A DNA stretch of 49,909 nucleotides from JAOPZW01 sp036379935 (GTDB lineage Bacteria; Actinomycetota; Thermoleophilia; Solirubrobacterales; Solirubrobacteraceae): assembly GCA_036379935.1 (NCBI GenBank), contig DASVFT010000072.1, forward strand, positions 1 to 49,909, given 5' to 3'. Made by a program: the position numbers and the translations under genes. Below are positions 39,591-47,614 of the stretch, piece by piece; position 1 is the stretch's first letter; each line of letters begins with the position of its first letter. Under the pieces are notes generated by a model that was not told the DNA's origin, searched no databases, and saw nothing but the letters and a program-made list of their open reading frames with translations.

Positions 39591-40955
39591 TCAGAGCCCG
39601 TACTCCTCCAGCAGCTTGAGCCACAGCTCGCTGCGCGTGGGGAAGCACGGCACCGCGTGCCAGAGGTCGTCGAGCGAGACCTCGCCGATCACGGCGATGG
39701 TGGCGGCGTGGAGCGCTTCGGCGACCTCGGGGCCGGTGAAGGTGGCGCCCACGATAACGCGACGCCGCTCGTCGACGACGATGCGCGAGGTGCCCGGAGC
39801 GCCGTGGCCCACGAAGCTCGCGCCCGCGTTGTCGCCGGTCGGGACGTCGACGGCGCGCGCCTCGATGCCGGCCTCCTGGGCGCTGGCCAGCGTGTGCCCC
39901 ACGGCGGCCACCTGAGGGTCGGTGAAGGTCACCCGCGGGCTCAGCGGCCCGTCGCTGCGCAGCGGCGGCTCGCTCCCGAGGATGCGATCGGCGGTGAGCC
40001 GGCCCTGGTACTTGCCCATGTGCGTGAGCAGCGCCCGGCCGTTGGCGTCGCCGATGACGTAGAGCCAGTCGTGTCCGGGCACCCGCAGGGCGTCGTCGAC
40101 CTCGATCGGGCGCCCCGGCTCGACGCCGAGGTCCTCCACGCCGAGGTCGGCCGACAGCGTCCGCCGGCCGACCGCCACCAGCACCTGCCGCGCCGAGACG
40201 CTCGAGCCGTCGTCGAGCTCCACGGTGACGCCCTCGTCCGTGCGCTGGACCGCGGTGGCGCGGACGTCGGCGCGGACGAGGACGCCCGCCTCCGCCAGCG
40301 CCACGCACACCTCGTCGCCGGCGAACGGCTCCTCGCGCGCGAGCACGCGCGGCCCCGCCTCGATGACCGTCACCTTCGTTCCGAAGGAGGCGTAGGCGCT
40401 GGCCATCTCGACGCCCACCGTGCCGCCGCCCAGGACCACGAGGCTCTCCGGCACCTCCTCGGACGTCACGGCCTCGCGGTTGGTCCAGGGCCGCGCCTCG
40501 CGCAAGCCGGGGATCGGCGGGACGAACGGCTCGGTGCCGGTGGCGATGACCACCGCGCGGCGCGCGACGAGCGTCTCGTCGCCGACGCGGACGGTGCGCT
40601 CTCCCCCGAGGCGCCCGTGTCCGCGCACGAGCGTGACGCCCCGCTCTTGCAGCCACGGCACCTGCACGCTGTCGTCGAGGTGATGGATGACCTCGTCGCG
40701 GCGCTCGAGGGTCGCCGGGACGTGGACGCCGTCGGACGTCTCGGCCGCCCCGCGCACGCGGTGGGCCTCGGCCAGCACCTGGCCCGGGCGCAGCAGCGCC
40801 TTGGACGGCATGCAGCCGTAGTAGGAGCACTCGCCCCCGACCAGATGCTGCTCGACGACGGCGACCTCCAGGCCGCCCTCGCCCAGCCGTCCGGCGCACA
40901 CCTCCCCGGCCGGACCGGCCCCGATGACGACGACGTCGAAGCTGCGCTCGCTCAT
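39591..40955 (-). CDS. FAD-dependent pyridine-nucleotide disulfide oxidoreductase
   Basis: A 454-residue flavoprotein of the lipoamide-dehydrogenase/mercuric-reductase family. FAD loop VVVIGAGPAGEVCAGRL, redox disulfide GGECSYYGCMPSKALLRPG (the C-x4-C pair), NAD loop VVLGGGTVGVEMASAYASFG, VLVAVGRRTLS and YVIGDANGRALLTHMGKYQG are all in order. At the C-terminus the family's active-site H-P-T-x-S-E is F-P-T-R-S-E, so the catalytic His is replaced by Phe while Glu is kept; a lipoamide dehydrogenase is therefore unlikely, and a quinone, metal or small-disulfide reductase is more plausible. It starts at ATG 40955 and is divergent from the MBL gene. Confidence 0.88.
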   Translation of the reverse strand: MSERSFDVVVIGAGPAGEVCAGRLGEGGLEVAVVEQHLVGGECSYYGCMPSKALLRPGQVLAEAHRVRGAAETSDGVHVPATLERRDEVIHHLDDSVQVPWLQERGVTLVRGHGRLGGERTVRVGDETLVARRAVVIATGTEPFVPPIPGLREARPWTNREAVTSEEVPESLVVLGGGTVGVEMASAYASFGTKVTVIEAGPRVLAREEPFAGDEVCVALAEAGVLVRADVRATAVQRTDEGVTVELDDGSSVSARQVLVAVGRRTLSADLGVEDLGVEPGRPIEVDDALRVPGHDWLYVIGDANGRALLTHMGKYQGRLTADRILGSEPPLRSDGPLSPRVTFTDPQVAAVGHTLASAQEAGIEARAVDVPTGDNAGASFVGHGAPGTSRIVVDERRRVIVGATFTGPEVAEALHAATIAVIGEVSLDDLWHAVPCFPTRSELWLKLLEEYGL

Positions 40956-41004
40956 GGCGCCGCAGTCAACCCCCTGCCGCGGGGCGTTACAACTCAGGGC
41001 GCCA

Positions 41005-41775
41005 ATGGACGACATCGGCCTCGTCACCGCCGACAACCCGGGCCCCTTCACGCTGCAGGGGACCAACACGTGGCTGGTGGGCCGCGACCCGTGCTTCGTC
41101 GTCGACCCGGGCCCGCTCATGGAGGCCCACCTCGAGCGCGTGCTCTCCGACGCGCGCGACCGTGGCGGGATCGGCGGGATCGCGCTCACCCACGCCCACC
41201 TCGACCACTCCGAGGCGGCCGGCGAGCTGCGGCGGCGGGCGGGCGGCGTGCCGGTGGCCGCGGCGGCCTTCGAGGGCGCCGACGTGCGCATGGGCGACGG
41301 CGACGAGCTCGGGCCGCTGGGCGCGCTGGCGACGCCGGGCCACGCCGCAGACCACCTCGTCTTCGTGGCGGGCGGCGCGTGCTTCACCGGCGATGCGGTG
41401 CTGGGGGAGGGCTCGGTCTTCGTGTGGCCCGACCCCGGCGCCCTGCGGGGCTACCTCGGGGCGCTCGAGCGCCTGCGCGCGCTCGACCTCAACGTGATCT
41501 GCCCCGGCCACGGGCCCCTCGTCCTCGATCCGGCGGCCAAGCTCGACGAGTACGTCGCCCACCGCCTCGAGCGCGAGCGCCGCCTCGTGGCGGCGCTCGC
41601 CGCCGGCCTGCGCACGACCGACGAGCTGCTCGACCGCGTGTGGAGCGATGCACCGGCCGCGCTGCGCCCGGCCGCCGCGGTCACGCTGACCGCCCATCTC
41701 GACAAGCTCGAGGAGGAGGGCCGCCTGCCTGACGGCGTGCAGCGCCCGGCGTTCCCGTCCCTGGGCGAGGTGTAG
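41005..41775 (+). CDS. MBL-fold hydrolase, LACTB2-like
   Basis: A 256-residue metallo-beta-lactamase-fold protein. GLVTADNPGPFTLQGTNTWL is the typical start of the LACTB2/glyoxalase-II-like group. ALTHAHLDHSEAAGELR gives the full H-x-H-x-D-H motif, TPGHAADHLVFVAG the third His, GDAVLGEGSVFVW the bridging Asp and VICPGHGPLV the last His, so a complete two-metal site is present. The last 60 residues form a winged-helix-like C-terminal domain (TTDELLDRVWSDAPAALRPA). Related human LACTB2 is a ribonuclease and others are thioesterases. ATG 41005 is preferred because the family N-terminus starts there. Confidence 0.88.
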   Translation: MDDIGLVTADNPGPFTLQGTNTWLVGRDPCFVVDPGPLMEAHLERVLSDARDRGGIGGIALTHAHLDHSEAAGELRRRAGGVPVAAAAFEGADVRMGDGDELGPLGALATPGHAADHLVFVAGGACFTGDAVLGEGSVFVWPDPGALRGYLGALERLRALDLNVICPGHGPLVLDPAAKLDEYVAHRLERERRLVAALAAGLRTTDELLDRVWSDAPAALRPAAAVTLTAHLDKLEEEGRLPDGVQRPAFPSLGEV

Positions 41776-41792
41776 GCGGCGGTGGGCGCGCC

Positions 41793-42428
41793 CTAGGCGG
41801 CGCGCTCGAGCCAGCTGAGGAGCTCGGGGTTCATGTCGGCGCGGGCGGGCTCGAGCTCGTCCAGGCGCGCGGGCTCGCGCAGCGCGATGCGCATGACCAG
41901 CGCGGACGTGACGTCGTGACCAGGGCGGTGCAGGAGCTCCACGGCGTCGCCGGCCCGCAGGACGCCGGGCGTGGCGACCGCGAGGTAGGCGCCCGGGCGC
42001 CCGGCGGCCACGAACCGCCTCGGGAAGCGCGGGTCGCCCATGCGCGCGCCGAGCTTGGCGCACGGCGTGCGCGGCCCCGACACCTCGAGCTCGACGGTGC
42101 CGACCCGCCAGCGCTCACCTACGCGCGCGCCGCTGACGTCGACGCCGGACAGCGTGAGGCTCTCGCCGAAGGCGCCGTCGTCGAGCGGGCGGCCGAGCTC
42201 GCGCTCCCACCACGCGACGTCCTCGCGCGCGTAGGCGTAGACGGCCTTGTACGGGCCGCCGTGGTGGCGCCGGTTGGCCTGCTCGTCGCCCGCCACCCCG
42301 TTGACCGCAACCGCCACCGCGCCGCTCACCGGACGCTTGACGATCGCCGAGCGCACCACGCGCGCACCGATGGCCAGCGGCGCCGGCCGGCCGACGTTGA
42401 CGGACACGAGGCGGGCGACGGGCTCCAT
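41793..42428 (-). CDS. MOSC-domain protein, YiiM-like
   Basis: A 211-residue molybdenum-cofactor-sulfurase C-terminal (MOSC) protein. VSVNVGRPAPLAIGARVVRS, VKRPVSGAVAVAVNGVAGDE, the signature QANRRHHGGPYKAVYAYARE, FGESLTLSGVDVSGARVGER and GPRTPCAKLGARMGDPRF with the conserved Cys are present in the usual order. YiiM-type MOSC proteins bind the molybdenum cofactor and reduce N-hydroxylated compounds with electron-transfer partners. It is a stand-alone gene on the minus strand, convergent with the MBL gene 17 bases away. Confidence 0.92.
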   Translation of the reverse strand: MEPVARLVSVNVGRPAPLAIGARVVRSAIVKRPVSGAVAVAVNGVAGDEQANRRHHGGPYKAVYAYAREDVAWWERELGRPLDDGAFGESLTLSGVDVSGARVGERWRVGTVELEVSGPRTPCAKLGARMGDPRFPRRFVAAGRPGAYLAVATPGVLRAGDAVELLHRPGHDVTSALVMRIALREPARLDELEPARADMNPELLSWLERAA

Positions 42429-42508
42429 CGGTCCAGTGTCGCAGGCGCTCTCAGACGTCGGTCGCGTCGCCCGTTTACCGGCGCGGGCGGGGTGGCAGAA
42501 TGTTGTAG

Positions 42509-43465
42509 GTGCAACCGATCAGCGTCCTGCACTTCTCCGATCCGGGATGCCCGTGGGCCTACTCCGCGTCGCCCGCCTTCGCGACGCTGCGCTGGCGCTA
42601 CGGAGACCAGCTCGACTGGCGCCTCGTGCTCATCGGGCTGACCGAGGACGCGCAGCAGTACCGCGACCGCGGCTACACGCCCGAGAGCCAGGCGCGCGGC
42701 TACCTGAACTACCGGCGCTACGGGATGCCCTTCGCCACCCAGCCCAAGCGCCGGGTGGCCGCCACCTCGCGCGCCTGCCGCGCAGTCGTCGCCGCCCGCC
42801 TGCAGGATCCCGCCTTGGGCGAGGCCGCCTTCCGCGCGCTCCAGCTCATGCAGTTCACGACGCCGCGCGTGCTCGACGACGACGGCGATCTCGCCGCGGG
42901 GCTGCGGCGGGTGACGGGGCTCGACGCCGTGGCGACGGTCGGCCGGATCGACGACCGCGACGTCGTGCGCGCCTACGAGGCCGACCGCGCCCTCGCGCGC
43001 ACCGCGGAGGGCTCGCCCACCGCGTTCCAGGGCAAGGCCGCGGCCACCGACGGCCCCGTGCGCTACACGGCGCCGTCGCTGGTCTTCCAGCGCGACGGCG
43101 TGCGCCTGGAGGCCGGCGGCTTCCAGCCCATCGAGGCCTACGACGTCGTCGTCGCCAACCTCGACCCGACGCTCACCCGGCGTCCGGCGCCGGGGGACCC
43201 GCTCGAGGCGCTCGAGGAGGCGCCGCTGGGCCTCGCCACCGCCGAGGTGGCCGAGATCATGCGTCCCGGGACGCATCCGGCCGATCGCGACGCCACCGAG
43301 GACGCGCTCATCCAGGCCGCGGCCCGCGGCGAGGCCGTGCGCGTGCCTGCCGGCGACGACGCGATCTGGCTCGCGGCGCGCTACGCGCGCGAGTCGGACA
43401 GGTTCCTGCGCGCGACCTCCATCGCCGCGCCCAGGGGCGTGAGGCCGCCGGCCGCCACGTCGTAG
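42509..43465 (+). CDS. DsbA-family (FrnE/2-hydroxychromene-isomerase-like) protein
   Basis: A 318-residue thioredoxin-fold protein starting at GTG 42509. VLHFSDPGCPWAYSASPAFA has the single active Cys of the C-P-W-A loop, followed by WRLVLIGLTE, the all-helical insertion (YLNYRRYGMPFATQPKRRVA) and AYEADRALARTAEGSPTAFQ. APSLVFQRDGVRLEAGGFQP holds the cis-Pro-containing T-x-P-S-x-V-F strand. A C-terminal extension of about 85 residues is unusual for the family. Its last 85 bases overlap the end of the convergent leucine-dehydrogenase-like gene. A GST-type isomerase or oxidoreductase role is possible. Confidence 0.82.
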   Translation: MQPISVLHFSDPGCPWAYSASPAFATLRWRYGDQLDWRLVLIGLTEDAQQYRDRGYTPESQARGYLNYRRYGMPFATQPKRRVAATSRACRAVVAARLQDPALGEAAFRALQLMQFTTPRVLDDDGDLAAGLRRVTGLDAVATVGRIDDRDVVRAYEADRALARTAEGSPTAFQGKAAATDGPVRYTAPSLVFQRDGVRLEAGGFQPIEAYDVVVANLDPTLTRRPAPGDPLEALEEAPLGLATAEVAEIMRPGTHPADRDATEDALIQAAARGEAVRVPAGDDAIWLAARYARESDRFLRATSIAAPRGVRPPAATS

Positions 43466-44430
43466 ATCGCTCGCAGCGTGTCCCCGATCCCGCGCACGCG
43501 CCGGCGCGCGACGCGCGGGTCGTAGCCGCCGGACTCGAGCTCGACGGAGATGTTGATGATGCCCCCGGCGTTGGCCACGAAGTCGGGCGCCCACAGCACC
43601 CCGCGGCGGTCGAGCAGCTCGGCCACCGAGTCGTCGGCGAGCTGGTTGTTGGCCGCGCCCGCGACCACGGGCGCCTGCAGCGCGGAGACCGCCTCGTCGT
43701 CGAGCACGCCACCCAGCGCGCACGGCGCCAGCACGTCGACGGGAGCGCGAAGCGCCAGCTCGGGCGAGGCCCAGCGTGCGCCCAGACGGCGCGCCTCGTC
43801 GCGCTTGCGGGGGTCGATGTCCGAGACCAGGAGCTTGGCGCCGCGCTTGGCCAGCAGCCGCGCCACGCGCAGGCCGACGTGGCCCAGCCCCACGACGGCG
43901 GCCGAGCGGCCGCGCATCGAGGTCGTGCCCAGCGCGCGCTCGACCGAGGCGAGCACGGCCGCCTCCACGCCGAGCGCCGTGTAGGGGCTGGGGTCGCCCG
44001 AGCCGCCGCGCGCGCGCGCGAGCCCCGACACGTGCTGCGTGCCCTGGGCGATGACCGTCATGTCGCGCGCCGAGGTCCCCACGTCCTCGGCGGTGATGTA
44101 GCGGCCGTCCAGCGAGGCCACGGTGTCGGCGAAGTCGCGCAGCACCGCCGTGCGCGCCGCGCCGGACGGCGACCCGTCGGGGAGCATGATCACCCCCTTG
44201 CCGCCGCCCAGGGGCAGGCCGGCGACCGCCGACTTGTAGGTCATGGCGCGCGACAGGAGCAGCGCGTCGCGGACGGCGGCGCGGCTGTCGTGGTAGCGCC
44301 ACATCCGGCAGCCGCCGAGCGCGGGCCCGCGGACGGTCGAATGGACGGCGACGATGCAGTACAGCCCCGACCGCGCGCCGCGCCGTACGAGCAGCTCTTC
44401 GTGCTCGAGGGGGGCGAGGTAGCGGTCCAT
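43381..44430 (-). CDS. Glu/Leu/Phe/Val dehydrogenase (leucine-dehydrogenase-like)
   Basis: A 349-residue NAD-dependent amino-acid dehydrogenase. VHSTVRGPALGGCRMWRYHD, AMTYKSAVAGLPLGGGKGVI with the substrate Lys66 and catalytic Lys78, YITAEDVGTSARDMTVIAQG with the catalytic Asp, SAAVVGLGHVGLRVARLLAK for NAD, and LAPCALGGVLDDEAV, NNQLAD and ANAGGIINIS are the conserved blocks. It would deaminate branched-chain or aromatic amino acids to 2-keto acids. ATG 44430 is the likely start; the open frame continues further upstream but without family similarity. The gene starts 49 bases after the sigma-factor gene ends and may be read with it. Confidence 0.92.
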   Translation of the reverse strand: MDRYLAPLEHEELLVRRGARSGLYCIVAVHSTVRGPALGGCRMWRYHDSRAAVRDALLLSRAMTYKSAVAGLPLGGGKGVIMLPDGSPSGAARTAVLRDFADTVASLDGRYITAEDVGTSARDMTVIAQGTQHVSGLARARGGSGDPSPYTALGVEAAVLASVERALGTTSMRGRSAAVVGLGHVGLRVARLLAKRGAKLLVSDIDPRKRDEARRLGARWASPELALRAPVDVLAPCALGGVLDDEAVSALQAPVVAGAANNQLADDSVAELLDRRGVLWAPDFVANAGGIINISVELESGGYDPRVARRRVRGIGDTLRAIYDVAAGGLTPLGAAMEVARRNLSDSRA

Positions 44431-44479
44431 CGACAGCGCGACGATAGCGGCCGCGGCGAGCGCCACGTCGCGCAGCGCG

Positions 44480-45898
44480 CTAGCCCGTGGGGGGCGTGGC
44501 GGGCCCGGGCGCGGGAGCGGCGGGGTCGGCGGCCGGGTCGGCGGCGCTGGAGCTCGCCGATTCGGCGGACGGGGCGGGCGTGGCCGGGCTCGGCGATCCG
44601 GCGGACGAGCCGTCGCCGCCGAGCGGCGTGGCGTCGGCGACGTCGGGCGCGGGCGGCTCGTCGGGCGCGACGACGCCGCCCGTCTGGGCCTCCTCCGGCG
44701 TGGCCGCGGGGGCCGAGACCGTACCGGCGGACGTGCCCGCGTCGCCGGCCGAGCCGTCGGCGGCCGGCCTGGGAGCCGTGACCGTGTGCTCGCGGCGCTG
44801 GGAGGCGCCGATCGGCGCGTCGTGGCCGCGCAAGGGATCGCGCGCGCGCGCGGCCGGTGCCCGGGCCGTCGTCGCCGCGGCCGGCGCCACGCGCGTCGCC
44901 GACGCCGCGTGGTGCTCGCGCTTGGCCGGGACCGCGTGTTCGCGCACCTCGACGGCGCCGCCGCCGACGACCGCCGCGCAGCAGACGATCGCCGCCACCT
45001 TCGTCGCGGTCGCCGTCGCCGCGCCCGCGCCGCCGACCAGCGCGGCCGAGCCGCCGGCGCTCGCTCCGGCCGCGGCGCCCGACGAGGCGCCGCCGAAGCC
45101 GAGCAGCTTGGCCAGCGCGGACAGCGAGCCCGGAAGGCCCGGCTGCAGGGCGGCCAGCCCGCGGTCGACTGCGCGCAGCGCGCGGCGGTAGTCGCGACAC
45201 GCATCGCAGTCGCGGAGATGGCGGCGCGAGCGTCCGCTGGCGCGCACGCCGCGACGCTGGGCGCGCGCGAGCTCGGAGCGGATGTCCGAACACGCGGTGT
45301 CGCGCGCCTCGCCCGCCTCGACGAGCCCGACGCGCGCGCGCACGAGCAGCGACTTGATCGCCGGCACCGACGTGTCCAGGGCATCGGCCAGCTCGGCGTA
45401 GGACAGCCCGTCGAGCTCGCGCATGAGCAGCGCCGAGCGCTGCTGCTCGGGCAGGCGCTGCACGTCCTGCACGAGCTGGCGCAGGCACTCGCGGCGCTCG
45501 GTCTGGTCGGGCGGGTCGAGGATCGGGCGGCGCGAGAGCTCGTAGACCTCGGCGGCCGGCGGCACCGGCCGGCGCAGGTGGTCGATGCAGCGATTGTGGG
45601 CCACGCGGTACAGCCAGGCGCGCAAGGTCACCGGACGCTCGTCGTGGCGCAGCGCGCCGTAGGCGCGCAGGAAGACGTCCTGGAGCACGTCCTCGGCGTC
45701 GGAGCGCGATGCGCCCAGCATCTGGCGCGTATACGCGAACAGCCGCTGGCGGTAGCGGTCATGGATGGCTCGGAAGGCCTCGTCGTAGCCCAACCGGAAG
45801 AGCGCGACGAGCTGGTCGTCGGTGCGCAGCCTCAGCAGCGGACCGTGGGCCGTGATCCGGCCGAGGCCCGACGGAGCATGGAGTGCTGAAGCTTCCAC
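44480..45898 (-). CDS. ECF sigma factor fused to a zinc-finger anti-sigma segment and membrane helix
   Basis: A 472-residue protein starting at GTG 45898 behind GGAGGG. Residues 25-105 are sigma region 2 (DRYRQRLFAYTRQMLG, DAEDVLQDVFLRAYGAL, RAWLYRVAHNRCIDHLRR). Residues 140-195 are region 4 (LPEQQRSALLMRELDGLSYA, ELADALDTSVPAIKSLLVRA). Then Cys203 and the ZAS-type His227-x3-Cys231-x2-Cys234 motif form a zinc-binding anti-sigma-like segment. One hydrophobic stretch lies near 284-316, and about 155 Ala/Pro/Ser-rich residues follow, presumably outside the cell. Sigma, its inhibitor and a sensor stalk are thus one chain, tethered to the membrane; release would need proteolysis. Topology is inferred. 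Confidence 0.85.
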   Translation of the reverse strand: MEASALHAPSGLGRITAHGPLLRLRTDDQLVALFRLGYDEAFRAIHDRYRQRLFAYTRQMLGASRSDAEDVLQDVFLRAYGALRHDERPVTLRAWLYRVAHNRCIDHLRRPVPPAAEVYELSRRPILDPPDQTERRECLRQLVQDVQRLPEQQRSALLMRELDGLSYAELADALDTSVPAIKSLLVRARVGLVEAGEARDTACSDIRSELARAQRRGVRASGRSRRHLRDCDACRDYRRALRAVDRGLAALQPGLPGSLSALAKLLGFGGASSGAAAGASAGGSAALVGGAGAATATATKVAAIVCCAAVVGGGAVEVREHAVPAKREHHAASATRVAPAAATTARAPAARARDPLRGHDAPIGASQRREHTVTAPRPAADGSAGDAGTSAGTVSAPAATPEEAQTGGVVAPDEPPAPDVADATPLGGDGSSAGSPSPATPAPSAESASSSAADPAADPAAPAPGPATPPTG

Positions 45899-45919
45899 GG
45901 GGCGCTCCCTCCGCCGACT

Positions 45920-47614
45920 CTAACGCGCGCGCTGGCCGGAAGTTCCACTTTGCAGCGCCTCGACCACGTGCCCGTACACGTCGCGGTCGGCGTGGCGACC
46001 GAAGAAGACGTCGAGGTGGGTGTAGCCGGGGAGCTCGACCAGCGCGTGGCGGCCGGGCTCGAGGGCGTCGAGCCAGGCGTGGGTCCGGCGCTGGCCGCTG
46101 GGCAGGAAGCAGCGGTTGGCCGAGCCGGCCAGGAGCGTCCAGCGCGGCCGGTTCACGGGAGGCTGCGCCACCGCGTCGTCTGGCAGCTCGTCGGCGCCGT
46201 CGACGGTCACGAGGTGGCCGGCATCGGTGCAGCGGGCCATCTGGCGGAAGAACGAGGTCGGGACCGAGCCGAACTCCCGCGCGAGCCAGCGGTGCGTCGG
46301 CGGGTCGAGGTTCGCGTGGTCCCACAGCACGTTGCCCCCCACGCCGTACGTGAAGTTGGCCATCTGGCACACCGGCTCGCGACATTCGCGCCGGACCGCG
46401 CGCGCGACGAGCGCGAGCATGCGCGCCCGCGCGGCGGTGGGCCGGATTGCCCACTGGGGATCGAAGCCGGGATAGCCGAGCTGCATGCCGGGCAGCAGCA
46501 GCTCCATCCGCAGCTTGGACAGCCGCGGCACGTCGACGTGGAACGACACCGCGTTGGAGACGACGTCGGTGACCTCGGGCACGAGCCCGCCGGCGCAGGC
46601 GAGGGCGAACGACGTCGATCCCTGGCAGTGGACGACCGCTTTCAGCGTCTGGACGCCGGTCTCCCGCAGCACCGTCGCGATCAGCGCCGGGTGGTCGAAG
46701 CGCGCGACCTCGTCGAGCGTGTACTCGCACTCCGGCAGGTCGATCGATCCGCGCCAGTTGCCCAGCCACACGTCGAAGCCCGCCGCGACGAGGGCGTCGA
46801 CCAGCGAGTGCCGCAGCGGCGCGCCGTAGAAGATCTCGGCACGCACGCCCGTGCCGTGCAGCAGCAGCACCGGACCGGCGGTCGGCTCCGCCTCGCCACG
46901 GATGTGGTGGAGCGTGAGGGCGCGGCCGTCCGCGGTGGTCACGCCGAGGACGCGGCGGCGCAGGCCGGCGCGCCCGGGGCAGTCGTGCCACTCCTCGGAG
47001 ACCTGGCGCGCGTCGGGGAAGTCGGTGGGGACGGTCACCGACCGCGGGCCGGCGTAGGCCTGCACGAGCGTGCGGGTGAAGAAGGCGCCGTAGCGCAGCC
47101 GGTCGCGCAGGCGCCCGCGCATGCCCAGCATCAGGCTCACGAAGCCCGGCAGCGAGACGTGCAGGATGCCGGTGGCCATGGGCGTCGCGTCGGGCTCCTG
47201 CTCGCGGTCGATCCAGCCGGCGTAGAGCCGCGTGAAGAGCGTCGTCGTGTCGACCCACGCGTCGCGGAACCAGCCGTCCTCGACGCTCTTGTAGCCCGCG
47301 AGCGTCACCTGGCGGCCGGCATGGTCGCGGGCGAAGAGGCGGTAGCGCAGCGCCCGTCGCCGCGGACCGCCGGCCTGCGGCAGCAGGTTGAAGGTCCCGT
47401 GCTCGATGGGCAGCCGGCCGCCGAGGCCGTCGCAGTCCAGCCAGCCGCGGCACGTCGCCTCGTGCTCGGGATCGGCGAAGAAGGGCGCCGGATCCTCGAC
47501 GCGCACGTCGATGTGGAAGCCGCACGGCGTGCCGTGCCACCAGCCCTGGTTGTAGTCGTCGGTCTCGAACGAGACCTTCCCGCGCATCGACTCCGACCAG
47601 GTGAGGGCGGTCAC
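45920..47614 (-). CDS. Alpha/beta hydrolase with N-terminal cyclase/oxidase-associated domain
   Basis: A 564-residue protein starting at GTG 47614, overlapping the GMC stop by four bases. Residues 1-220 are a beta-rich domain like the one that accompanies cholesterol-oxidase-type GMC proteins (WWHGTPCGFHIDVRVEDPAP, FARDHAGRQVTLAGYKSVED). From about 250 on comes an alpha/beta hydrolase: GPVLLLHGTGVRAEIFYGAP for the oxyanion hole, FDVWLGNWRGSIDLP, and LKAVVHCQGSTSFALACAGG as the nucleophile elbow, where Cys replaces the usual Ser of G-x-S-x-G. A late His in LPGYTHLDVFFG can complete the triad. It probably opens a lactone or ester made by the GMC enzyme. Confidence 0.82.
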   Translation of the reverse strand: MTALTWSESMRGKVSFETDDYNQGWWHGTPCGFHIDVRVEDPAPFFADPEHEATCRGWLDCDGLGGRLPIEHGTFNLLPQAGGPRRRALRYRLFARDHAGRQVTLAGYKSVEDGWFRDAWVDTTTLFTRLYAGWIDREQEPDATPMATGILHVSLPGFVSLMLGMRGRLRDRLRYGAFFTRTLVQAYAGPRSVTVPTDFPDARQVSEEWHDCPGRAGLRRRVLGVTTADGRALTLHHIRGEAEPTAGPVLLLHGTGVRAEIFYGAPLRHSLVDALVAAGFDVWLGNWRGSIDLPECEYTLDEVARFDHPALIATVLRETGVQTLKAVVHCQGSTSFALACAGGLVPEVTDVVSNAVSFHVDVPRLSKLRMELLLPGMQLGYPGFDPQWAIRPTAARARMLALVARAVRRECREPVCQMANFTYGVGGNVLWDHANLDPPTHRWLAREFGSVPTSFFRQMARCTDAGHLVTVDGADELPDDAVAQPPVNRPRWTLLAGSANRCFLPSGQRRTHAWLDALEPGRHALVELPGYTHLDVFFGRHADRDVYGHVVEALQSGTSGQRAR

